Assembly (NCBI GenBank): GCA_023415825.1
Contig: JAEZJF010000015.1
Location: forward strand, 124,001-188,000
Origin: Bacillota bacterium
Lineage (GTDB): Bacteria > Bacillota > Clostridia > DSM-8532
Direction: 5' to 3'
Length of the DNA stretch: 64,000 bases
Position 1 is the stretch's first letter, and each line of letters starts with the position of its first letter. The notes beneath the pieces were generated by a model. The model saw nothing but the letters and a program-made list of their open reading frames with translations, searched no databases and was not told the origin of the DNA. Shown here one piece after another: positions 9,901 through 18,220 of the stretch. The position numbers and the translations under genes are program-made.

Positions 9901-10476
9901 TAGTGTGTTAACGACCCAATTCCGGCTAAAATCACCTTCGTTTTCGTCAGCCGATATATAGTCAAATTCTAGGCCATAAACATCCCTTGCGCCCTGTAAA
10001 AAGTTCTTGTAATACAAAAACTTTTTAGTATCATCGGTCACCCATGCAGGCGTTCCCCAACGGATAGCATCCAGCATGATGTTAGGGTTGATGGTCTTTG
10101 CTTTTTGCGCAATCCAGAGGCCTACGCCTCGGGTAATGTCAAAATCAGTTTCAGAACGCATGTGGCTGGGCTCTGTTCCACTGGTTCCATTTGCATCCGA
10201 GCCGATTTCAACTTTTAGATGCTGTAAGCTGGCACCGAATTTCGGTTTAAACAAAAAATCCAGAATATCCTGCTGCTGATTGACTGGATATTCTGCAAGG
10301 AGCTTCGTCATGCCATTACTGGAGATGCCTCCGATACCTTCAAAAGTCCTGCCAAGGCTGGAACCGTTAATGGTAACTGTTGTGATTGCAGAAACAGGAG
10401 CGGGCGAGAAAAAGGATAGACTGGTAATGAGCAGGGTGATAATGAGTAGCTTGGCTACTAAACGTTTGGTCTTCAT
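6988..10476 (-). CDS. Secreted GH59 beta-galactosidase/galactocerebrosidase-like enzyme with tandem LamG-like repeats
   Basis: An 1162-aa exported glycoside hydrolase. A signal peptide ending near VSA (residue 30) is followed by a GH59 catalytic barrel (about 33-300) resembling animal galactocerebrosidase; shared features include GIGG, FKPKFGASL, the IGSDA and TEPSHM segments. By alignment, the acid/base is Glu180 (NE) and the nucleophile Glu257 (SED). A beta-sandwich/lectin-like region (about 455-665) and a galactose-binding-like domain (about 665-800) follow, as in the neighbouring paralogue. Unique here are two LamG-like repeats (about 820-985 and 990-1162), clear copies of one another sharing GLCYRNS and CxFRNxVSGI. 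It removes beta-galactose outside the cell; the natural substrate is unknown. It is last in a five-gene minus-strand operon, 11 bp after the paralogue. Confidence 0.9.
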   Translation of the reverse strand: MKTKRLVAKLLIITLLITSLSFFSPAPVSAITTVTINGSSLGRTFEGIGGISSNGMTKLLAEYPVNQQQDILDFLFKPKFGASLQHLKVEIGSDANGTSGTEPSHMRSETDFDITRGVGLWIAQKAKTINPNIMLDAIRWGTPAWVTDDTKKFLYYKNFLQGARDVYGLEFDYISADENEGDFSRNWVVNTLRPGLNTNGFSNVKITAADSTTDWGIADLVSSDTALKNALYSINMHYRQDSPSNAQSSGLPIWNSEDLAPYRHKFSFSLDMAYRMIKSYTSGKMVKYEMHPAVEALYDNTPYSYKSIITATNPWTGHYDIEPGLWVTAQFTQFIEPGWVYLDSGCAHSTDTAYITLKNPSTNDYSIIILNRSTSDETYQFNLTGALKSGALKVWATSEQAQFIQKPSITPVSNAFTITVPAGSIYSLTTTTGQQKGQATYSNPTATDFTLPYTDNFESYTVGKQPKYTIDQSGAYEIASSGSGKYLRQVITADIKPVDWERRASPSPYTLLGGQEWKNYQVSADMRLESSEGYMMLGGRANFSPTGNVPAECYNLRIFYDGKWELRKAALVLDSGTLSSLSINTWYPVKLVFKDDNIKAYFNNTQISSVYDSEIPSGHIVLGSGYNYAGFDNLSVTAVDASTPTSCYRYEERDARVEYIGNWEESGSNAKNYTRTLLTSATTDHYLEFKFNGTAVSILGMISTDCGKADVYIDNVYQSTIDTYSATTKYRKSLFSAYGLSAGDHTVKLVIIGQKNSASTSTSIYVDAIETTGGTGLKALTHMPISSATLPTSTLLSEAFESNSAGVTPSGWTVTAAGSTSALVSDTFGASNKSVSFVDNNGSGIVSMSKSFTRQTQNMTVEYRYNAAVVGKWFRLYAKDGSTNGVEIYDSNVNGLCYRNSSATDVKIATISDNTWYTVKLDLDIRSKTFNAYVNGQLMLSNCPFRNSVSGIDSISFESGQSFVGTAYFDDIQVRIDDLVNENFNSQAAGNQPLGWQTTVPSGSTCTVQNVPSSSDKSLCLNDTHTSDAILVTKPLPFQSNIVVAEYKFKDSAIGTWSRFLLQNGSTSAVEIYNSDLKGLCYRNSQGKDIKIVDIVPETWYTIKIVANFTTDRFDVYINGNVVLTGCSFRNVVSGINNVKLGSGQTFTGTTYYDEVTIRKGN

Positions 10477-10487
10477 TGTTCTCCTCC

Positions 10488-12725
10488 TTATGTTTCAATA
10501 ATTTCGAGTGCATCAATACGGATTGCGGTGCCAGTTGAATTAATGTTGGTTATTTCCGCCACTTTCAGGGTTAGAGTATGTTGGCCGGGCTGTAAATCGA
10601 AAAGGCTAAAGATGGATTCTCTGTATTTACAGATCGGACTGTAGGTATCCACTTCTGAAAACAGCATATCGTCCACATAAATAACGGCCGTTCCACAATT
10701 AGGACCTTTTTCTGCAATAATGCTGATGCCGCTTCCGGTAAATGATAAGTTCATCTGTGCCCCGGGAACTACTGCTTCTGTTACCGTTCGAAAGAACGCT
10801 TGATAACCGGTGAATTTACCTACAAAACTGGAGCTGTAGTTTATTCTTTTATCATGGTCATCAATTCTGACACAGTAGGTTTTTTGATTTTCAAGGCGCT
10901 CAATCAGGACATCTTTAAATTGGGTGGGCACATAATCTGTACCAAGGACGGCTTGTCCACTGGAAAGGACGGAGTCCGTAACGGTGCCAACCAGAGCATC
11001 ATGAATATAAGCCTGTATCTGACTGCCGTTAAAGGTGATGGAGGCTTTAATCCATAGATTGCCTTTGAGTGCATCATGTAGCCCTGAAAGTAAAAGCTGC
11101 TGGGCGCGTTTCATCTCCCAATGGCCATTTGAATAAAGGGTAAGGGTATAGGCCTGAGGCCCGTCGGCACTCTTTGGTGCTAAATTGGCTCGTCCACCGA
11201 TCATGGCATACCCCGAGCTGTCCTCAATCAAAACTGTTGCACTAACCCTGTAATTAGCCCAGTTCATACTTCCCAAAAGGGTATAGGGAAGCGGGGTAGG
11301 CCGTCTTGCCCAGTCACTGGGAATCATGTGACGGTTCAATACCTGTCGGATGCAGGCTTCACCTTTTTGGGTTCTGGCCATTTCAAAGGCTCCCGACTGA
11401 TCCTGGGTATAAAGGGGCTGATATCGGTCCGTGTCGGCCAATACAGCATAGGGAAGCGGAAACTCAGTAGTTTCTGGGATGTCGTTAAATGTGCCCTTCT
11501 GCTGGCCGGTTGTTGTGGTGAGGGTATAGAGTGCCTGAGGCCGCAGGGTTAATGGAATGGTGTGGTCTTCACCGACAAAGAGCTCATGGTTATGAACAAA
11601 TTGGGCGTGTTCATGGGTGTGCCACAGGTGAAATGGACGTTTAGAAAAATCCTGCAGAAAATGAAGATCTACTTGGCAGGGCTGATCCGACGTATTGAGC
11701 AGGATACAGCTCACTTCGTTTTGAGCAGGATCACAGAGGGTTATAAGATCAAAGCCGTTGCACGAACAGCAGGCTTGATCAATAAACTTCCAGCCCGGAA
11801 AAATAAACTGAGTAAAGTGAGCGATCATCCAAAAGCCTGCTTCAATGCGATAATGCCCGCTCCATGGCCAAACAGCGGTGAGTATGCCCTTATAAGCAAA
11901 AGGCGTGGATTCATAATTGCACTCCAAAAGGGGGTGCATCTCAAACTTGGTCATTTTACCTTTTGTGTACATGGCTATCATGTTATGCGCCGTTTTTAAG
12001 GGGCCTTGATCAAAGGCCGTATGAAAGGGGGCAATATCCTCACTCAACCAAATGGGAAGCCCGCTTGCCTTGGCGTTGTCCGGACTTTCAAGGGTATAGT
12101 GGATGCCCATGGCGACAAGGGATTCTCTAAGCTGCGTGTCCTGTTCAACAAGATCTGCGATAAACCAATCCCCTTCGCTATCGGCAGCTACAAGACCAAC
12201 CTCGGTAAAGCCGTTCTCATCCAATCCCTTACGCAAGGTGTTTACGGTCCAGTCCCTGTCAAAGGTGCCCTCGTTCATGTCCGCCCCCAGAAAATCAAAG
12301 GACAGATTAAAGCGTTTTTGTGCTTCTTTTAGGTAACTGCAATAAAATAGAAGCTTATCCTGATGGGAGCTTACCCACCCTGGTGTTCCCCAACGGAGGG
12401 CCTCGAGGATGATGGCGGGATTGCGCGTCTTTGCTTGCTGAGCCAACCAAAGCCCTACGCCGCGTGTGATATCACAGTCTGTTTTAGTGCGCATATGGCT
12501 GGGCTCCGTCCCGCTGGAGGTATTGGCATCGCTTCCGATTTCCAGCTTCAGTTCTTGAAGTGATGCCCCAAAATTAGGCTTGAACAAGAGATCAAGAATT
12601 TCGGCTTGCTGTTTTTCAGGATAGTCGCGTAAAAGCTTAGAGGTGCCGTTACTGGAAACACCACCTATTCCATCAAAGGTTCGTCCTGTTTTAACCAAAT
12701 TGACTACGATGTTGTGTTTCTTCAT
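10488..12725 (-). CDS. Intracellular GH59 beta-galactosidase/galactocerebrosidase-like enzyme
   Basis: A 745-aa paralogue of the downstream secreted enzyme. The GH59 catalytic residues are conserved: Glu152 (MNEG) as acid/base and Glu229 (SED) as nucleophile. The lectin-like and galactose-binding-like C-terminal domains are also shared (about 420-745), but there is no signal peptide and no LamG-like tail, so it should act on imported substrate in the cytoplasm. GGAGGTG precedes ATG 12725. The gene sits 24 bp after the binding-protein gene and 11 bp before the secreted paralogue, in an operon with both importer permeases. GH59 is uncommon in bacteria, and a secreted/cytoplasmic pair is unusual. 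Family is certain from motifs; the substrate is inference. Confidence 0.9.
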   Translation of the reverse strand: MKKHNIVVNLVKTGRTFDGIGGVSSNGTSKLLRDYPEKQQAEILDLLFKPNFGASLQELKLEIGSDANTSSGTEPSHMRTKTDCDITRGVGLWLAQQAKTRNPAIILEALRWGTPGWVSSHQDKLLFYCSYLKEAQKRFNLSFDFLGADMNEGTFDRDWTVNTLRKGLDENGFTEVGLVAADSEGDWFIADLVEQDTQLRESLVAMGIHYTLESPDNAKASGLPIWLSEDIAPFHTAFDQGPLKTAHNMIAMYTKGKMTKFEMHPLLECNYESTPFAYKGILTAVWPWSGHYRIEAGFWMIAHFTQFIFPGWKFIDQACCSCNGFDLITLCDPAQNEVSCILLNTSDQPCQVDLHFLQDFSKRPFHLWHTHEHAQFVHNHELFVGEDHTIPLTLRPQALYTLTTTTGQQKGTFNDIPETTEFPLPYAVLADTDRYQPLYTQDQSGAFEMARTQKGEACIRQVLNRHMIPSDWARRPTPLPYTLLGSMNWANYRVSATVLIEDSSGYAMIGGRANLAPKSADGPQAYTLTLYSNGHWEMKRAQQLLLSGLHDALKGNLWIKASITFNGSQIQAYIHDALVGTVTDSVLSSGQAVLGTDYVPTQFKDVLIERLENQKTYCVRIDDHDKRINYSSSFVGKFTGYQAFFRTVTEAVVPGAQMNLSFTGSGISIIAEKGPNCGTAVIYVDDMLFSEVDTYSPICKYRESIFSLFDLQPGQHTLTLKVAEITNINSTGTAIRIDALEIIET

Positions 12726-12749
12726 AAGGGCACCTCCGCCATTACATCA

Positions 12750-14402
12750 TTATTTTGATTTGTAAGCCTGATAAGCTTCGTTGAGGACGGCCTCCAACTC
12801 ACTTACACCGAGTTGCTTGATTTCATTGATAAAGGCGTCCCATTCTGACATAGGACGAGTACCCATAATGAACTTGTCAATATTTTGCTTGAAGTAGTCG
12901 GAAATATCGGTACCATTGCTCTTGAGAACCTTAAGCTGATTATCGGTGTAAACCAGTACAGGGTCTGGATCAATAACGGCATTGTTGTCTTCCATAACCG
13001 AGCGGGAGAACATCATACGGTCATCCACCGGTACGGGATCGGCTGCTAAGGCCTTTTCATAACCAACGGGGAATTCATATTTATTCAAGTAGTAAACCCA
13101 GCCAAAGTCTTTAACGAGCTCTTTTCCGTCGGGTTTGGCCTGGCGCTTCATCTGCTCTGTCCAGGAAGGTCTGCCTTCTGTGTCAACGGTGAAGGTTTCA
13201 CCCTCAATACCATAGGTTGCGATATAGCGGCCTGTATCGCTGTAAATCCAGTCAACGAATTTCAATGCTGTATCGATATTTTTGCTGCTGGAGCTGATGA
13301 TAATGCCGCTGTTGCTCATGACGGGCAAGCGACCCATAATACCCTTTTTACCGCTTTCTCCTGCGGGAGGATTTATGGCTACTACGCGGGCAGCGCTCTT
13401 ATTGTTGATGTAGACATTATTGACAGTTTGGATTCTGGCGATGAAGTCAATGGCAAAGAGTGCGTTTTCATTTGAAAAAGCTTCTTCCCATTGCTTGGTA
13501 TCCATCAGGGAGTAGTCGGCATCCAGAATCTTTTCATCATAGAGCTTTTTGAGCCATAGGATCATGTTCTTGAAGGATTCATCAGCCGGCCCATAGGCAT
13601 ATTTATCTGTATCACGATCAAGGTAGAAGCCATGAGTGGAGGTTTCATAACCGCTTCCCCAGCTATAGGCCAAACGGTTGACAACATGTTCGGTACCATT
13701 TCTGTTTATGAAAACCTTCTTATCAGGATTTTTATCCTTTAAGGTTTTCAATATCTGATAAAGATCCTCATAGTTTTTAGGTTGGGCAAGGTTTTCAGCC
13801 GTCATGAGGTCTTCGCGGATCATGAACAGCTCGGTCATGGTGTTAAGGGTCAGACGGGGCATGATGTAGAGCTTTCCGTCCTCGGCAGCCAGGTTCTTTG
13901 TAATGGAAGGGATATCATTCAGTACTTTTTTGATATTGGGCGTAGTATCCAAATGATCGCTGTAGGGGACAAACATGCCCTTAACAGCCAGAGAATTGAT
14001 ATTGACATCGTTGCTGCTGGACCAGATCACGTCGGGAAGTGTGTTTCCGTTAAGCATGATGTTCAGCTTCTGCTTATAGGCATCTCCAGCGTCAGGAACC
14101 ACTTGCAGGTCAAGCTTGACATTGGTGACTTCAGTAATATGTTTTAAAAAGGGGCTTTCGTTATAGGATTTGACGGGGTAGGAAGCATGCTCGGGCATCA
14201 GAACGGTTAGGGTGGTCTCCTTGTCAACAAGCTTTGTGCTGGGTTCTCCAGAAGGTGTTGCTTCCGGTGTGGATGAGGTGGTGCTTGAAGGAGTAGAAGA
14301 GGCCGGTGCAGGTGTGCTATTGCCGCAAGCTGTTAACAGGGATGTTAAAAGTACTGTTGCTAACATGAATGAAACCCATTTCGTCCGTACACTTTTTTTC
14401 AT
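12750..14402 (-). CDS. Sugar ABC transporter substrate-binding lipoprotein
   Basis: A 550-aa extracellular solute-binding protein. The N-terminus is a lipoprotein signal with lipobox LTAC (Cys26), followed by a Ser/Thr/Pro-rich linker (about 27-55) and a two-lobed binding domain of the LplA/YtcQ oligosaccharide type. It would deliver an oligosaccharide to the two permeases encoded just upstream (39 bp gap). No ATPase is encoded here, so a shared MsmX-type ATPase elsewhere is probably used, as is usual for this family. Its position before two GH59 genes suggests a beta-galactose-containing ligand. A TAAGGAGG ribosome site precedes ATG 14402. Confidence 0.9.
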   Translation of the reverse strand: MKKSVRTKWVSFMLATVLLTSLLTACGNSTPAPASSTPSSTTSSTPEATPSGEPSTKLVDKETTLTVLMPEHASYPVKSYNESPFLKHITEVTNVKLDLQVVPDAGDAYKQKLNIMLNGNTLPDVIWSSSNDVNINSLAVKGMFVPYSDHLDTTPNIKKVLNDIPSITKNLAAEDGKLYIMPRLTLNTMTELFMIREDLMTAENLAQPKNYEDLYQILKTLKDKNPDKKVFINRNGTEHVVNRLAYSWGSGYETSTHGFYLDRDTDKYAYGPADESFKNMILWLKKLYDEKILDADYSLMDTKQWEEAFSNENALFAIDFIARIQTVNNVYINNKSAARVVAINPPAGESGKKGIMGRLPVMSNSGIIISSSSKNIDTALKFVDWIYSDTGRYIATYGIEGETFTVDTEGRPSWTEQMKRQAKPDGKELVKDFGWVYYLNKYEFPVGYEKALAADPVPVDDRMMFSRSVMEDNNAVIDPDPVLVYTDNQLKVLKSNGTDISDYFKQNIDKFIMGTRPMSEWDAFINEIKQLGVSELEAVLNEAYQAYKSK

Positions 14403-14440
14403 TGTTAATCCTCCTTAAAATCGTTTAATGGAATACTGTC

Positions 14441-15319
14441 CTATCCTTTAACCGCGCCAATCATAACCCCCTTTTCAAAAAATTTCTGTAAGAACGGATA
14501 AAACAGCACGATAGGCAATATGGAGACAATAATGGTAGCATATTTAATGGTATCGGAAATGATCAGGTTGGGGTCGCTGAGCATGGATGAATTATCGGCA
14601 AAGGAGGTATCCCCTGAGATGAGAATCTGGCGTAATATAATCTGAAGGGGGAATTTATCCTTATCATTCAAATAAATAAACGGATTCATATAGGAGTTCC
14701 AATGGGTTACGGCGTAAAATAAAGCCATGGTCACAATAATGGGCATTGAAAGCGGAATAATAATCCGGATGAAGGTCATAATCGGATTACAGCCGTCGAC
14801 TGTTGCCGCTTCCTCCAGTTCGGCAGGTAGTCCCGAAAAATAGGTGCGCATGACCATTAAGTTCCAGGTGCTGATGGCTATTGGGAGCGTGACGGCCCAA
14901 ATGCTGTCTATTAAATCGAGTTGACTGATATTGATGTAATTGGGAATCATCCCACCTTGAAAAAACATCGTGAAAACGACAAATATGGACCAGAATTTCC
15001 GCCCATACAGGTTGGGCTTGGAAAGGGCATAGGCCATGGTGGAGGTCAACACAAGATTGATGGTGGTGCCCACAATTGTATAGAGCAGAGTATTTTTATA
15101 ACCTGACCAGATGCTCGAATTGGCCAGCACTACTTTATAGGAATTGAAGTTTAAGCCCACGGGCCAAAGAATGACTTTGTTTTGCATGACGGCCTGAGGA
15201 TCACTAAGAGAAACGGCCAGCACATAAATAAAGGGATAGAGGGTTAGCAGAAAAACAAAGAAAAGAAAGATATTGTTGAATATTGGGAATGGGGTGATTT
15301 TTATTTTTTTATGCTTCAT
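14441..15319 (-). CDS. Carbohydrate ABC transporter permease, LplC/YtcP type
   Basis: A 292-aa inner membrane permease with about six transmembrane segments and the EAA loop (ELEEAATVDGCNPIMTFIRIIIP) that contacts the ATPase. It forms the channel for an oligosaccharide together with the LplB-type protein encoded just upstream. The start at 15319 is chosen because AAAGGAG lies nine bases before it; the longer ATG at 15340 overlaps the preceding gene by 7 bp. Second gene of the GH59 operon. Confidence 0.9.
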   Translation of the reverse strand: MKHKKIKITPFPIFNNIFLFFVFLLTLYPFIYVLAVSLSDPQAVMQNKVILWPVGLNFNSYKVVLANSSIWSGYKNTLLYTIVGTTINLVLTSTMAYALSKPNLYGRKFWSIFVVFTMFFQGGMIPNYINISQLDLIDSIWAVTLPIAISTWNLMVMRTYFSGLPAELEEAATVDGCNPIMTFIRIIIPLSMPIIVTMALFYAVTHWNSYMNPFIYLNDKDKFPLQIILRQILISGDTSFADNSSMLSDPNLIISDTIKYATIIVSILPIVLFYPFLQKFFEKGVMIGAVKG

Positions 15320-15333
15320 AATGACCCGCTCCT

Positions 15334-16299
15334 TTACCATAAGCTGATTTCTCCGAATTTCTTAGCCAAACGGTTGGTCCCTACTATGAGCAAAAAGCCA
15401 ATGGCCGACTGGAATAGACCTGCCGCCGTAGAAAAGCTGAAATCTGCGCCAACAATACCTCTCCTATAAACATAGGTACCGATAACATCTGCCGTTTCCT
15501 GGGTGCTCGGCGTATAGAGCAGGAGCACTTTTTCAAAGCCCATGGTCATGATTCCGCCAATATTAAATATCAGGAGAATAATAGCTGTTGGGATGATGGC
15601 CGGAAAATCAATATTGCACATACGCTGCCAACGATTGGCGCCATCGAGTTTTGCAGCTTCATATAGCTCAACATCCACAGTAGCCAGCGCAGCGGCATAG
15701 ATGATGGAATTCCACCCAGCTTTTTGCCAGACCTCTGAAATAACATAAATCCATCGGAAGTATTCGGGCCTTATCATAAAACGTACGGTTTCTCCCCCAA
15801 AGAGATTGATAAGGGTATTGACAATGCCGTTGCTGGAAAGCAGATTAAACACGATACCGCAAATGACAACAGTTGAAATAAAGTGGGGGAGGTAGCTTAC
15901 AGTTTGTATGGTCTTTTTCCAGAGTCCGTTCCGGAGCTCATTGAGTGAAAGGGCCAGAATAATGGGGGCAGGGAATGTAAAGGCAATTTGCAGCAGGCTT
16001 AGGGTTACGGTATTTTTTAAAGCACGAAAGAATGAATTGGATTTAAAAAGATCAATGAAATGTTCAAAACCAAACTGATCGGCCCATGGGCTGCCCCAGA
16101 TGCCATCAAAAATGTTAAAGTTTTTAAAAGATATAATGATGCCGTACATGGGGATATAGTGGAAAATAAGATAGTAGATGACGCCGGGAATGAGTAATAA
16201 AAGAAGGTACCGGCTTTTATAGAACATTTTAAAGTGGGTTTTGCATTTTGTGCGAAATCCGACTTTCATGGGTGTGCTGGTCATAGTACTCAATATCAT
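15334..16299 (-). CDS. Carbohydrate ABC transporter permease, LplB/YtcP-partner type
   Basis: A roughly 321-aa permease with six predicted membrane segments (first at LLLLLIPGVIYYLIF) and an EAA loop (ELYEAAKLDGANRWQRM). It pairs with the LplC-type permease 14 bp downstream to import oligosaccharides. The start at 16299 follows AGAAAGGA at short spacing; ATG 16326 would add nine residues and cannot be ruled out. It is the first gene of the minus-strand GH59 operon, whose promoter probably lies in the 16300-16400 region. Confidence 0.9.
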   Translation of the reverse strand: MILSTMTSTPMKVGFRTKCKTHFKMFYKSRYLLLLLIPGVIYYLIFHYIPMYGIIISFKNFNIFDGIWGSPWADQFGFEHFIDLFKSNSFFRALKNTVTLSLLQIAFTFPAPIILALSLNELRNGLWKKTIQTVSYLPHFISTVVICGIVFNLLSSNGIVNTLINLFGGETVRFMIRPEYFRWIYVISEVWQKAGWNSIIYAAALATVDVELYEAAKLDGANRWQRMCNIDFPAIIPTAIILLIFNIGGIMTMGFEKVLLLYTPSTQETADVIGTYVYRRGIVGADFSFSTAAGLFQSAIGFLLIVGTNRLAKKFGEISLW

Positions 16300-16364
16300 G
16301 CCCATCCTTTCTGAATTCAAAACCAAGTTGTAACTGCATAACCCGTTTGAATTATTTTGAGTTC

Positions 16365-16393
16365 AGTGTATAGGCGCATGAAAAGTAAGTCAA
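16365..16393 (-). promoter_or_regulatory. Predicted sigma-A promoter of the GH59 operon
   Basis: Read on the minus strand, TTGACT (16393-16388) and TACACT (16370-16365) are separated by 17 bp, a fair match to the -35 and -10 boxes. It is about 65 bp before the permease start. The rest of the 16300-16651 interval is AT-rich and holds no convincing gene. Confidence 0.45.
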
Positions 16394-16485
16394 TCTCAAG
16401 AATGATAGCTATTTTTTGCGATATGCCTTTTGCTGTGTCCTTCATTTCAAAATTTATACCTATTAATTTTGATATGGCCCTTGTA

Positions 16486-16514
16486 TTGAACGAAATCCCT
16501 TTTTACGTTATTAT
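16486..16514 (+). promoter_or_regulatory. Predicted sigma-A promoter of the binding protein/regulator pair
   Basis: TTGAAC (16486-16491) and TATTAT (16509-16514) are spaced by exactly 17 bp. It would drive the lipoprotein gene at 16652 and the AraC-type regulator, divergently from the GH59 operon. Confidence 0.55.
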
Positions 16515-16651
16515 GGGTTATATCAAAATCAATCACATTGTACAGACGGTCCATCACTCTCTTTTACGAAGGCCAGACTCCTATTCAATTGAAATGCTTG
16601 CTGCTTAGCCGCCATTTGGAGGCTAAAAAGACTTATATGGGAGAAAGCTGT

Positions 16652-18211
16652 ATGGGATGTATGTTAAGACGCAAAATCGGTCGCTTGCTTGCTGCAGCCA
16701 TATTGACCGTTCAGTTAACAGGATGTCAATTCAATACGCCGGAATCCGTCGATGCGGCTCCGGAATTACATATCATGCTGAAAATGAATGATACTTTTTC
16801 AGCCGAAAATAATGCCTACATTAAAGCCTTGGAGGAAGAAATCGGCATTTCATTGGTTGTGGAATGTCCGTCCCCCAGCAGCTACAATGAACGGCTCAAT
16901 GTCATGATGGCCATGGGGGATTTGCCCGATATTGTTCAAGTCAACTGGAACGGCGAGGCCAATCTTTCCATGTGGGCGCAAAATAAAACCATTGTTCCCG
17001 TCGATCTTAATGCTGCTCCAAATATTAAATCCAATATACCCAAGGAATTGGTTTCCATGATGATGGTGGGCACCGGTGATTTGCTCTATGCCATTCCCGG
17101 CATTACCACCTCCTACCCCTATGGGGTTATTATCCGCAAGGATTGGATGGACAAGTTTAAGCTTGAAACACCGCGAACCCTGGATGATTTTGTACAGGTC
17201 ATGAAGTCGTTTACTTATAAGGACCCTGATGAAAATCAGAAAAAAGATACCTATGGCATCACCTCCTGGCGTCTGAATCAGTTGGGCGGTGTGTTCGCGG
17301 GGGCTTTTCAGACGGATTATCTGTGGAACTCCATTCATGCGGATGCGGGCAATACCTATAAAAAGGCTGTTCTTAGAGAAAATCAAAAGGGGTATTTAGA
17401 TTTTTTAACCTTTTTGCGAGAAGTTTATGAGCAGGATTTAATCGACCCTTCCTTTGCTACCCTACAGAATGTTGAAGAGCGGTTTATACAGGGGAAAATC
17501 GGCATGATCGGCGGCTATTCCAATGATACCATTGCTTTGGAAAAGCGTCTCAAGCAAACTGTGCCCGACGCCAGACTTGAATGGATTCTGCCGCCCGGTG
17601 ATTATGAGGGGCGGGTTTGGAATTTTACTCCCGAGTCCTATGGCTATAGCGGTATAGGGAGCATGGTGGGCGAAAATGCCGTTTTTGTCATTACAAGGGA
17701 TGCGGATTATGCGGTTGCCCTTGATTTTTTGGACAAAATGAATACGCCCGAAATGATCACTTTTTCTAATCTGGGTATCCAGGGTGTTCATTATCAGATT
17801 TATGATGCCAATAGAAATTTAATTATTCGCACACCGGAGCAGGAAAAAAACGCTATACGAGAGCTCTGGGGCATTTCGGACACCTATCGCTCAGAGAGCT
17901 TTGCCTATTTAGCCAATGATGAACAGGAAAGCACACGATTGAAATATTATCAGAAAAAGGGCCATTTACTGATTACTAATCCCTATTCCTATAGCATGGG
18001 GTTGGTTTCGGAAAACACAGATTTTCAAAAAAAATATCCCGGCTATAAGGACTTTGAACGTACCTATGCCATACGCTATGTCACAGGTGAGATTACGCTT
18101 GAACAATATACCGAGGCGATTGCGGGTGAATTACCCCGGGAAAAGGCTGTGCTTGAACAGAAAATCAACGAGAAATACCAGAAATTTATCGAAGATGCTC
18201 CCATAAAGTGA
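16652..18211 (+). CDS. Second sugar-binding lipoprotein, adjacent to the YesN-type regulator
   Basis: A 519-aa extracellular solute-binding protein with an N-terminal lipoprotein signal (LTGC lipobox near residue 26) and the two-lobed architecture of family 1 oligosaccharide-binding proteins. The start at 16652 follows GGGAGAAAG; in-frame starts further upstream run into the promoter. It is divergent from the permease operon, which has its own binding protein at 12750-14402, and lies 9 bp before the membrane-anchored AraC-type regulator. It may be an alternative ligand carrier for the same permeases or a sugar-sensing partner for the regulator. Neither role can be decided from sequence. Confidence 0.87.
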   Translation: MGCMLRRKIGRLLAAAILTVQLTGCQFNTPESVDAAPELHIMLKMNDTFSAENNAYIKALEEEIGISLVVECPSPSSYNERLNVMMAMGDLPDIVQVNWNGEANLSMWAQNKTIVPVDLNAAPNIKSNIPKELVSMMMVGTGDLLYAIPGITTSYPYGVIIRKDWMDKFKLETPRTLDDFVQVMKSFTYKDPDENQKKDTYGITSWRLNQLGGVFAGAFQTDYLWNSIHADAGNTYKKAVLRENQKGYLDFLTFLREVYEQDLIDPSFATLQNVEERFIQGKIGMIGGYSNDTIALEKRLKQTVPDARLEWILPPGDYEGRVWNFTPESYGYSGIGSMVGENAVFVITRDADYAVALDFLDKMNTPEMITFSNLGIQGVHYQIYDANRNLIIRTPEQEKNAIRELWGISDTYRSESFAYLANDEQESTRLKYYQKKGHLLITNPYSYSMGLVSENTDFQKKYPGYKDFERTYAIRYVTGEITLEQYTEAIAGELPREKAVLEQKINEKYQKFIEDAPIK

Positions 18212-18220
18212 GGCTATGAT

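Noticed and set aside
16357..16608. Open frame of 83 codons in the divergent promoter region
   Set aside because: It covers both predicted promoters, lacks a ribosome site and its translation resembles no family.
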